From NCBI GenBank assembly GCA_049603835.1, contig JBMYSZ010000019.1, forward strand, positions 7,092 to 71,091: a stretch of 64,000 nt of DNA. Reading direction: 5' to 3'. Below, one piece after another: positions 44,039 through 51,512 of this stretch; the first letter of the stretch is position 1, and each line of letters starts with the position of its first letter. A model generated the notes under the pieces. It was not told the DNA's origin and did no database searches. It was given only the letters and a program-made list of their open reading frames with translations. The stretch is from Mangrovicoccus sp049603835 (GTDB lineage: Bacteria > Pseudomonadota > Alphaproteobacteria > Rhodobacterales > Rhodobacteraceae). A program made the position numbers and the translations under genes.

Positions 44039-46393
44039 ATGGCACAGCTCGACCACCTGCAACTGATCCGTGCCCGCGTGCCGATCGCGCGCCGCAAAAC
44101 CGGCGGTGGCGGTGCCCCGCCCGGACGCGGCGGCGGTCATGGCGGTGCCCTCCAGGCGGAGACCCGGACTGCAATGGCAGAGCAGCAAGCCGCAAAGCCA
44201 GCCGCCTTCGTCGACCCCTCTCTACTCCTTCGCGTACAAGTTGACGGTCATATCGCGGAGAGCGAGTGGGAAAGGCTCGGCCTCGCGGTCGTTTCGAGCG
44301 ATGCGGATCGGACGGTCCTGCTCTTCTCTTCGACGGGGAACCTGACGGAGTTCATGGACCGCCTCAGTAAGTTCGATGCACCGCCAGTGAACCCGGATCA
44401 GAAGAATCCGAACTACGCCGGCCTCGTAGGGCGAATTGATGAGATCGGAGGGCTTGCTCCGCGGGATCGGCTCGGCCCGAAGATCAAGGCCGAGGGCTTC
44501 ACCGAAGCTGAGGATCTCCAGGACGATGTGCGGTACATCCTCGACATCGAACTTTGGGAGTTCGGTACCCGGCCCCAGCGCGAAGCCAAGGTGGCGGAGA
44601 TTGAACGCTTCCTGATCGCCCAGGGCGGGGCGGTTTACGATACCTATATCGGCCCCTCCATCACTGTGATGCGCGCAGAAGCGACGGGGCGCGGTCTCCG
44701 ACCTCTCCTCGGCGTGCCCGAGATCGCGATTATCGACCTACCCCCAGAGCCGGATCTCGAAGCTCAGCCAATCGTGGCCTTAGACGCGGGCGGGGTGCCC
44801 CCTGTCCTCGAACCGGCGGAGGGTGCGCCGGTTATTGGCGTCCTCGACAGCGGTGTGAATGATCATCCCCTACTGAACGGGCTCGTCGTCGGTCGTCATC
44901 TCGGCGAGGGAATTGTGAGCGCTGCTGACGTTTGGGGACACGGCACATCTGTCGCAGGAGCGGCACTCTTCGGTGACCTACGCGACGCAATTCCGGCGGA
45001 TACCCTGGAGCCGGTAGGACGGCTGGCTGTGGCCAAGGTCGTTGGCGACAACGGTCGGTTCCCAGAACGACGCACCGTGCCCCGGGTAATGGATACGGCA
45101 ATCCGCACGCTACACGAGGACCTAGGCTGTAGGCTGTTCGTACTGTCTCTTGGAGATGCGAACGCGAACCTTGCCCAGGGTCGCGTCGGACCCTGGGCGG
45201 GCACCCTCGACGCGCTCGCTCGCGAGCTCGACGTACTAATTGTCGTCTCCGCCGGCAATCGGGGGCGGCCGAGGCCCTTCATGGCAGCTACCTCCGAGGA
45301 GTTGGTAACCGTCTACCCGACCTACCTGCTCGAGCCCGAAAACCGGTTGGCCGAGCCCGCGGGCGCCGCGAACGTCATTACGGTCGGCTCGGTGGCGGGA
45401 GGAACCGGCCTCGACGCTCGGCATGCACATGATGCAAATGTTCGACCGATTACGCACGAATGGGGTGAGCCCTCGCCTTTCACACGGGTCGGGCCTGGGG
45501 CAGGCGGCGTACGAAAGCCCGACGTAGTCGATCTCGGCGGCACAGCCGTCTTCGACGTGCCTTCGGTCAGCTTAGCCGGCGCGCCGCGTCTACCCGCAGC
45601 GGGGGTGATCACTCTAAATCATCGCTACACCGAGCAGTTCCTAACTGCCGCCGGGGGCACCTCCTTCGCCGCGCCGCTGTTAAGTCACAAGGCCGCGCGC
45701 CTGCTACGTCGCATGCCCAATGCGTCGGCCAACCTCTTACGAGCGCTTTTGGTGGGCGCGGCGCGCTCGCCCGATGCCTTTGACCGTCGGTTGGCGGCGA
45801 TGACCTCCGCCGAACGCGTCAGGATCGGAGGGAACGGGGTCGTTGATCCCAGCCGCGCCGCGTACTCGGATGACCATCGCGTTGTTCTCTACGCCGAGGA
45901 CGCCTTGGAGATGGATCAATTCGCGGTGTATCGCTTACCAATCCCACCTGAGTTCAGAACGGGCGGGGACCGTACGATCCGGATCTCTCTTGCCTACGAC
46001 CCACCTGTCCGTCGCACTCGTAATGACTATCTCGGCACCAAGATGGATTTCCGCCTCCTGCGCGGCATCGACGAGGCGGAGCTCTTTGAGCACTTCCGCA
46101 ATAGAGACATAGCTTTGGAGGGGGCTGCGCCAGCCGTGCCGGGCAGGTTCAAATGCAAGCTCCAACCCGGGTCGGGCGAGCGCGCAAATAATACACTTCA
46201 GACGGCATCCGTCACTTTCAAGCGTGATACGGGGCAGTATGGGGAGGTCTACTATCTCGTCGTACGGTGCCTGTCCCATTGGGCCGTGGACCAAGTTCTT
46301 GACCAGCGGTTCGCCGTCGTTGTGGAACTTGAGCATCAACCGGCGATCAGAATTTACAACCGCGTTCGTGAGCGAGTCCAAGTGCGAGGCTGA
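44039..46393 (+). CDS. ietS: IetS-like subtilase (S8 family) effector
   Basis: 784 residues from MAQLDHLQLIRARVPIARRK, 4 bases after AGGG. The first ~260 residues form a regulatory part with no clear family. The S8 catalytic triad is complete: Asp270 (VIGVLDSGVN), His301 (VWGHGTSVAG) and Ser542 (AGGTSFAAPLL). A C-terminal beta domain follows (RISLAYDPPVRRTRNDYLG). No signal peptide is visible, so it should act in the cytoplasm. With the ATPase before it this forms the IetAS arrangement; the ATPase probably restrains or delivers substrates. Confidence 0.82.
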   Translation: MAQLDHLQLIRARVPIARRKTGGGGAPPGRGGGHGGALQAETRTAMAEQQAAKPAAFVDPSLLLRVQVDGHIAESEWERLGLAVVSSDADRTVLLFSSTGNLTEFMDRLSKFDAPPVNPDQKNPNYAGLVGRIDEIGGLAPRDRLGPKIKAEGFTEAEDLQDDVRYILDIELWEFGTRPQREAKVAEIERFLIAQGGAVYDTYIGPSITVMRAEATGRGLRPLLGVPEIAIIDLPPEPDLEAQPIVALDAGGVPPVLEPAEGAPVIGVLDSGVNDHPLLNGLVVGRHLGEGIVSAADVWGHGTSVAGAALFGDLRDAIPADTLEPVGRLAVAKVVGDNGRFPERRTVPRVMDTAIRTLHEDLGCRLFVLSLGDANANLAQGRVGPWAGTLDALARELDVLIVVSAGNRGRPRPFMAATSEELVTVYPTYLLEPENRLAEPAGAANVITVGSVAGGTGLDARHAHDANVRPITHEWGEPSPFTRVGPGAGGVRKPDVVDLGGTAVFDVPSVSLAGAPRLPAAGVITLNHRYTEQFLTAAGGTSFAAPLLSHKAARLLRRMPNASANLLRALLVGAARSPDAFDRRLAAMTSAERVRIGGNGVVDPSRAAYSDDHRVVLYAEDALEMDQFAVYRLPIPPEFRTGGDRTIRISLAYDPPVRRTRNDYLGTKMDFRLLRGIDEAELFEHFRNRDIALEGAAPAVPGRFKCKLQPGSGERANNTLQTASVTFKRDTGQYGEVYYLVVRCLSHWAVDQVLDQRFAVVVELEHQPAIRIYNRVRERVQVRG

Positions 46394-46845
46394 ATTCTGG
46401 AAGAGACGCTACCCGAAGATGAGGCGGTTTCACCACTTATTCTCTGGTCTACTTGTCCTACCTGCATAGCGCAGTGAAACCTGCCCCATCCTAGAAGGAT
46501 GATGAGGCCATTGCCTTGGTTTCGCGACCGCAGCGATGGCCGACTTGGCGTTTGACCGCAATGGGCCGATTGTGTCTGACGAAGGTGGCGTTGGCTCGTG
46601 CTCGTGCTGCTACTGCACCAGTCCGTTCAGAGCCCTTTTCTGCCGCCCAGTCTAACTTGTTTTCATCAGCGTTCTCTCTATTCAAGTCTTTCGATCGTAA
46701 CGCCAACGAAAAAGAACATGTAATTGAGACCGTCACATACAGTACGCGAGAGCAAACCGGCAACTGGCCTCCCGTCATAGAAAAGCAACATGGAGATTAT
46801 CAAAGCGACAAGAACCTGCAAAAGTACATATTTTCTCAGATTTAC
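46394..46845. other. 450 bp without a gene between ietS and the IS element
   Basis: I see no convincing gene. A plus-strand frame (46516-46893) has no ribosome-binding site and runs into the IS. The composition falls from GC-rich to mixed, so this is probably cargo junction DNA interrupted by the insertion. Confidence 0.4.
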
Positions 46846-46909
46846 AGAGGTGGTCGCGGGATTTCGGAGCAGGTGTTAAGCTGTAGCGCCTGATGAAGGC
46901 TGACCTGAT

Positions 46910-47218
46910 ATGACGGAACGGAAACGCTATTCTGCGGAGTTCAAGGCGAAGGTGGCCCTGGAAGCCATCCGCGAGGAGCTGACGACGGCTGAATTGGCCA
47001 AGAAATACAACATTCACCCGACGATGATCAGCGGCTGGAAAAGGACAGCAATCGAGAACATGGCGTCGGCATTTGGCAGCGCCTCATCGGTCGAGCCGCA
47101 GATCTCCGAGAAGGAGGTGGAGAAGCTGCACGCAAAGATCGGCCAGTTAGTCGTGGAGCGGGATTTTTTGGCCGATGCCTCCAGTCTCATCCTCGGCACT
47201 GGAGGCAGAAAGCGGTGA
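46910..47218 (+). CDS. IS3-family transposase OrfA
   Basis: 102 residues. The HTH portion MTERKRYSAEFKAKVALEAI, then TAELAKKYNIHPTMISGWKR, is the standard IS3-family OrfA DNA-binding domain, followed by a leucine-zipper-like helix. Intact. Its stop overlaps a GTG in the OrfB frame (GTGA), where a -1 shift normally makes the OrfAB fusion. Confidence 0.9.
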   Translation: MTERKRYSAEFKAKVALEAIREELTTAELAKKYNIHPTMISGWKRTAIENMASAFGSASSVEPQISEKEVEKLHAKIGQLVVERDFLADASSLILGTGGRKR

Positions 47219-48085
47219 GGAAGGACCACCCCGATCTCAGTATCCGTCGCCAGTGCAGCCTGCTCTCTCTGGCGCGATCCAGTCTCTACTATCACCCGCG
47301 CGGTGAAAGTGCCGAGACCTTGGCGTTCATGGAAATCATCGACCGGCAGTTCCTGGAGACGCCCTGGGTACGGCTCTCGACAGATGGCCCGCCACATGCA
47401 GAGACAAGGGCACAAATGCGGGCGGCATCGCGTCAGGCGGTTGATGAGGCTCATGCAGTTGGTGCCGATCTACCAGGAGCCGAAGACCAGCAAGAAACAC
47501 CCGGAGCACAAGGTATACCCGTACTTGCTCAAGGGCTTGGCCATCATCCGGCCCAACCAGGTTTGGTGCACGGACATCAGCTACATTCCGATGCGCCGAG
47601 GGTTCCTGTACCTCGTCGCCATCATGGACTGGCATAGCCGCAAGGTGCTGAGTTGGCGGCTGTCGAACTCCATGGATGCGGGGTTCTGCGTCGAGGCCCT
47701 GAAAGAGGCGCTGGCAGGATACGGCACCCCCGAGATATTCAACTCCGACCAGGGATCGCAATTCACCAGCACCGGCTTCACCGAGGTGCTGCAGGACGCG
47801 AAGGTGAAGATCTCGATGGACGGACGGGGGCGCTGGCCCCGCTCTCATCGTTTACAAGCAAACGACTGCCGCGCAACGGACAACCGGATGATCGAACGGC
47901 TCTGGCGATCCCTGAAATACGAATGTGTCTACCTGAACGCCTTCGAGACCGGATCGGAGGCCCGGAACGGGATCGGTGCCTGGATCAACTATTACAACGA
48001 AAGACGCCCGCACTCATCGCATGGGCTGCTGACACCGAACGAGGCCTATGATAGCCGGGCCCCGAACCTCAAGGTTGCCGCCTGA
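47215..48085 (+). pseudogene. IS3-family transposase OrfB, frameshifted and with an in-frame insertion
   Basis: DDE recombinase of the rve type, broken twice. First, an extra G in the GGG at 47366-47368 shifts the frame after FLETPW; the continuation GSRQMARHMQRQGHKCGRHR is in the other frame. Second, the stretch GRWPRSHRLQANDCRATDNR at 47833-47886 contains about 14 extra residues where close relatives, as I recall, read GRW-M-DNR. The catalytic region otherwise survives: Asp in WCTDISYI, Asp in FNSDQGSQF and Glu after NRMIERLW. It is unlikely to make active transposase. Confidence 0.85.
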
Positions 48086-48236
48086 AATGAAACCAATGCT
48101 ATAGCTTAGCCCGGCGGTAAACTCGTCGAGAATTCAGGACCACCTCTTTACTATGTACAGTCCAAGCTCTTTAGCCTGCGCTAAGAAGCTCTGGTTACCA
48201 CGTTTGAGGACCAATGTACTGTGGAGCCCACAAGCC

Positions 48237-48626
48237 TTATTCAGGAGAGGCTATTGCTTTCTTCTTAGTCAACTCTGCTGTTGATGTGTTAGCAACTTTG
48301 TCTTGAGCATAGGTAATGTCCACCATTGCCTCTATTTGACCCTGAAGCTCTGTTAACCTGTTGAATACTTCATTGTTCGCACTTGCAATCAACGTGCTGG
48401 CAACTCCAGTCGCTTTGTCCGCAGCAGCTTCGCGAGCTTCTACAGCACCTACGCGAATGTCTGCGCGCAAAGATACTAATTCACTTTCGACTTTGCGCAG
48501 TCGTTCCTCTTGCTTATCAATGGCAGTCGCGATTGCATCGCAACCAGCCTTGAGTTCTCCAATAGTATTATTCAACCCCCAAAGTGTTTTTGCGAGTTCA
48601 GATAGTTTCTCTTTTGTGTCAAACAT
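48237..48626 (-). CDS. Coiled-coil protein, 129 aa, partner of the phasin-like gene
   Basis: A long amphipathic/coiled-coil protein: ELAKTLWGLNNTIGELKAGC, then AIDKQEERLRKVESELVSLR and NNEVFNRLTELQGQIEAMVD. No known family. Its ATG lies inside the end of the phasin-like gene (8 bp overlap), so the two are translationally coupled and presumably work together. Lower GC than the prophage genes. Could be a granule-binding or activator partner; this is inference. Confidence 0.7.
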   Translation of the reverse strand: MFDTKEKLSELAKTLWGLNNTIGELKAGCDAIATAIDKQEERLRKVESELVSLRADIRVGAVEAREAAADKATGVASTLIASANNEVFNRLTELQGQIEAMVDITYAQDKVANTSTAELTKKKAIASPE

Positions 48627-49290
48627 GGTTTATTACCTTGTTTGCTAAATCGGTTAAGCGTGTCGCGGTGTCCCTTAGTTGCAAAGTTTGTCTATCCAAC
48701 GACCTCATTGCAGCGTAAATATGGATGTTTTCAATTAGACTGTCCTCGCTTTGCGTCGCCTCTTCTGCATGTTGAACTACTCTGCTGGTGCCTACTTTTA
48801 ATGCAGCTGGCGCGTATCCAATAATGTCAGTCCCAGTCGCGAGTGTCTGTTCGGAAATTACCTCGGCGGCGGCTTTTTTCACAGCAGCAATTGCATCTTC
48901 TTGAATGTCTTTGCCTGCAGCAAGCAGCAGCTCCACGGTTTCCATTTGGACTTTTTTAGTGACCTCGGCAAAAGCGGCAATGGTCTCTGCATCCAACTCT
49001 GCCTGAGCTGAAGCAAAATCAGTCACCGCTTTAGTGTGCTCGGTGGGTTCTTCTTTCACAATTGCCACTGCTGCCAGCTTGGCCAGAGTCTCTTTGGTGA
49101 ACTTGGAAGAAATGTCGGTGGACTTTTCAACGGCTTCAAATGCCACTTTGGACATCTTGTCGCCGAGTGTCGCTTGAGTTTTGAAAGCGTCCTGCAAGGC
49201 TTTTGTATCCATTGGAAACGAACCCATAAGGTCCTGCATCATTTTGGTCAGGCTGTTTGGGTTATTATCCGACAAAGAAGTCACCGTCAT
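48619..49290 (-). CDS. Phasin-like protein, 223 aa
   Basis: Residues ~15-115 match the phasin_2 pattern: LMGSFPMDTKALQDAFKTQA, then LGDKMSKVAFEAVEKSTDIS and SKFTKETLAKLAAVAIVKEE. The C-terminal half is helical with unusual content (DIIGYAPAALKVGTSRVV). Phasins coat polyhydroxyalkanoate granules and help stress tolerance and cell growth. No PHA synthase or depolymerase gene is nearby, which is odd for a phasin. Lower GC than the neighbours; the start lacks a strong ribosome-binding site. Carried as prophage cargo. Confidence 0.7.
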   Translation of the reverse strand: MTVTSLSDNNPNSLTKMMQDLMGSFPMDTKALQDAFKTQATLGDKMSKVAFEAVEKSTDISSKFTKETLAKLAAVAIVKEEPTEHTKAVTDFASAQAELDAETIAAFAEVTKKVQMETVELLLAAGKDIQEDAIAAVKKAAAEVISEQTLATGTDIIGYAPAALKVGTSRVVQHAEEATQSEDSLIENIHIYAAMRSLDRQTLQLRDTATRLTDLANKVINHV

Positions 49291-49687
49291 ATTACGCTAG
49301 GGCTGTCCAATGATACTCCATGTGATCGAGTGATACCAGTCGCCCAAGCTGCAATGTGAACTCGTTACATTGGTATCCAGTGTTATACTGTCATTACCTA
49401 TCTGAAAATATTTGAAAATTCCTCTATAAGCCACCTTCGAATGAGGAGCTCCGTGTGTGAAATAGCAACGTTTGGCCTCCATGGTTGCTCCTAGCTATTG
49501 CCATTGTTGAACTATTTTTGGGCAGTCGGCAGCTTTGTGCGCTTGGCCGACTGATTGCCAGACAATTACGCTGCGTGGTCCTCAAATGGCTGCTTCGGTG
49601 ATGCTGAACAGCAGCACTAGCTAAGTTCACAAAGGGCCGCACTAGGCGCAACCAGCGCCTGGTACGAGCGACAGCAGGCGGCCACCA
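49291..49687. other. 397 bp without a gene
   Basis: Between the phasin-like start and the GIY-YIG-like end. A minus-strand frame at 49424-49651 has no ribosome-binding site and a low-complexity product. The only possible signals are AT-rich stretches upstream of the phasin-like start, which may hold its promoter. Confidence 0.35.
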
Positions 49688-50236
49688 CTAGCGTGCGCCG
49701 AACTTGCCAAACATCGGACGCGAATTTGTCCAAAGAGCATCCTCAAGGTCTTGGACAAGGGCTGTATTTAACTTGCCGCGAACGACGGAGACCTCCACGG
49801 TTACTCTATTTTCCGTATTGGGACACCATAGGTTCATCTTTAGTGCATATGTTCCTGCCGAGCAGTTGTTCAAATGCTGCGGAAGCCTGTTCCAAATTGT
49901 TCGTGAACTACCAACATAGACGGTTTTGCTTCCAGCCACTCGGTTGTTTCGAGCCAGCTTGACGCCTTCTGGTGGTACGAACTCTTCAAAAGCCAGCTTC
50001 AACCGGTTTGCGCCATCTTGGTCATTCACTGAGAGGCGGTATATGGCCGCACAATCGATGTCCTCACCGAGCAATGGTGTGATCCAATCCCGGATCTGAG
50101 CAGCGTTGATCCCCGCTCTAACCTGCTCGAATGTGAATTCTCTCTGAAATACATCCGCGAGCTGTGCGTTCTCGATAGCTGCAACTCGACTCCAAAGGTT
50201 TTGGCGAGCAATATCCAACACTGCATCATTAATCAA
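49688..50236 (-). CDS. GIY-YIG-like nuclease domain protein, 182 aa
   Basis: The C-terminal half has the GIY-YIG elements: AAIYRLSV (residues 63-70, 'GIY' part), TVYVGSSRTIWNRLPQHL (105-122, 'YIG' part with Arg117 and His121) and VQDLEDALWTNSRPMFGKFG (161-180) with the conserved Glu165. A 36-residue insert separates the two motifs, more than usual. The N-terminal half is helical and unidentified. It is the last gene before attR. It may be a nuclease of defence or transfer, but no activity is known. Confidence 0.65.
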   Translation of the reverse strand: MINDAVLDIARQNLWSRVAAIENAQLADVFQREFTFEQVRAGINAAQIRDWITPLLGEDIDCAAIYRLSVNDQDGANRLKLAFEEFVPPEGVKLARNNRVAGSKTVYVGSSRTIWNRLPQHLNNCSAGTYALKMNLWCPNTENRVTVEVSVVRGKLNTALVQDLEDALWTNSRPMFGKFGAR

Positions 50237-50750
50237 ACTGTCGATCTCCTCAGTAGTGTCTCGATAGTATCGTCTAGCTAATTTCGAGACGGAACACCAA
50301 GGCAGCCTTAAATTTGGTATCTTTTCTGAATATCAAGGATATGGGCTGTAACCGCAGCATCTCAAAATGCTTCCCCATGGCTGCTTCGCGCCGGTCCCGC
50401 CAGTTGGCGGCGGAACAGCGAGAGGCCAGTGTGCACGACCGACTGCTCTGGCCAGGCTGCCATGGCCGTTGGGGTTTGCAACCATTTTGGGCGACCGGCT
50501 TGCTAACGTTTTAGGTGGCAGGTTTACGTCTATTGCAAGTAGCCCATTCCTGACCGCCTAGGGTGCTGGGTTTCACCGCAATATATCACTAACCGGCCCG
50601 CTAGGGACTGGGCCTTCTAATTTGGTCCAGGCTGACGCTATTGAGGCCGATTCGTGGCCAGGCGTTCGTTTCCCATGTTGCGGTTGTGTTCATGTTTTGT
50701 CCTGGGAAATTATTTGGCTAACATTTTGATAACCTGTCTGTTCGGGCCGC
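50237..50750. other. 514 bp without a gene before attR
   Basis: No convincing gene. Short plus-strand frames lack signals. A run GGGCCG (50744-50749) just before attR equals the 5' bases of tRNA-Lys and may be a remnant or chance. Confidence 0.35.
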
Positions 50751-50799
50751 CTTTTAATCAGTGGGTCACAGGTTCGAATCCTGTACTGCTCACCACTGA
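50751..50799 (+). other. attR: right attachment repeat (partial tRNA-Lys 3' half)
   Basis: 48 of 49 bases equal 12856-12904. The difference (T50787 for G12892) would unpair the acceptor stem, and the 5' half of the tRNA is absent, so this is not a tRNA gene. It marks the right end of the element; the backbone genes resume at 50876. Confidence 0.92.
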
Positions 50800-50875
50800 C
50801 TTCCAAATTGGAATATAGTCGTGGTGATATAACGCGTTAGGGAATTTCCCCGCCTGATAAAGTTGCTATCTGCAA

Positions 50876-51508
50876 TCAGGCTCTGCGGCGACGCAAGATC
50901 CATCCAAGGCCGAAAAAGACCAGGCAAAACACCAGCCCTGTGCCATAGATCGTGCCATAGAATTTGGCCCGCGCCGGAACCTCCATATCATTGAGGAAGG
51001 GATAGGGCAGACCGGTGGTCACTGTTCCGATCGGTTTGGCATTGAGGGGCTGCACCACCAGCTCGGCCCAGATCACATAGACGATAACCAGCGCTGCCAG
51101 GCCCAGAGCCGCCGGAATCACCCGCCGGAAACCACGTTTCAGGCCAAAGAAATCGATCCACATCAGCACCGGCCCCACCAGATGCAGGTAATATTCGCGG
51201 TAAGGTTTCGGGGTATTATCGCCATTGACCAGGCTAGGATCGATGAAAAACAGCCGCCAATAGGAAAACACCACCAGGCCATTGATCACCGCGAGCACTG
51301 ACAGAGCCAGATCGCCCCGCCCATCGGGCTTCCCCCAGCCAGGCAGCAGCATAAAGATCGCCGCCAGCGTATTACCGGTCAGCCCCCAGATGGTGAGATA
51401 GCGAAACTGCGCGCCAAAAGCATCGTAATCGGCCGACCGCGCCACATCCACCGAATAGGCCAGAGCCAAAACGCAGATGATGATCCGGAAAATCGTAACT
51501 TTCGACAT
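50876..51508 (-). CDS. Pr6Pr-like membrane protein
   Basis: 210 residues with about six hydrophobic segments (FRIIICVLALAYSVDVA, LTIWGLTGNTLAAIFMLLPG, LALSVLAVINGLVVFSYW, YREYYLHLVGPVLMWIDFFG, ALGLAALVIVYVIWAELVV and a C-terminal one), similar to the Pr6Pr / AIG1-FAR17a-like membrane group. Function unknown in bacteria. The gene ends the dxs operon, 4 bp after dxs, and is the first backbone gene right of attR. Confidence 0.7.
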   Translation of the reverse strand: MSKVTIFRIIICVLALAYSVDVARSADYDAFGAQFRYLTIWGLTGNTLAAIFMLLPGWGKPDGRGDLALSVLAVINGLVVFSYWRLFFIDPSLVNGDNTPKPYREYYLHLVGPVLMWIDFFGLKRGFRRVIPAALGLAALVIVYVIWAELVVQPLNAKPIGTVTTGLPYPFLNDMEVPARAKFYGTIYGTGLVFCLVFFGLGWILRRRRA

Positions 51509-51512
51509 TGGG

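Larger units (their letters stand above)
46846..48147. mobile_element. IS3-family insertion sequence, 1302 bp
   Basis: Perfect 10 bp terminal inverted repeats AGAGGTGGTC (46846-46855) and GACCACCTCT (48138-48147), flanked by a 4 bp direct repeat TTAC (46842-46845 and 48148-48151), a target duplication. Inside are OrfA and a damaged OrfB with a DDE core. The boundaries are therefore directly visible. Because OrfB is damaged the copy is probably immobile. Confidence 0.9.
12856..50799. mobile_element. Integrated prophage plus cargo region in tRNA-Lys (about 37.9 kb)
   Basis: Bounded by 49 bp direct repeats (attL, attR). It contains integrase, Xis-like gene, CI/Cro-type switch, replication region, and a continuous packaging-head-tail-lysis block in the order usual for HK97-type siphoviruses, up to about 42.4 kb. 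From there to attR it carries accessory genes (IetAS-like pair, IS3-family copy, phasin-like pair, GIY-YIG-like gene). No structural gene is visibly broken, so the phage part may be inducible. The cargo differs in composition: IetAS is GC-rich, the 48.2-50.7 kb part is AT-richer. Confidence 0.93.

Noticed and set aside
46516..46893. Plus-strand frame of 125 codons before the IS element
   Set aside because: No ribosome-binding site, low-complexity product, and it crosses the IS end; the flanks joined without the IS do not give a better gene.
49424..49651. Minus-strand frame of 75 codons
   Set aside because: No ribosome-binding site and a basic, serine-rich product typical of chance frames.
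50314..50561. Short plus-strand frames before attR
   Set aside because: No start signals and no protein-like pattern; the two frames overlap in different registers.
50751..50799. Possible second tRNA-Lys gene
   Set aside because: Only the 3' half is present and the acceptor stem base is changed; it is the attR repeat.
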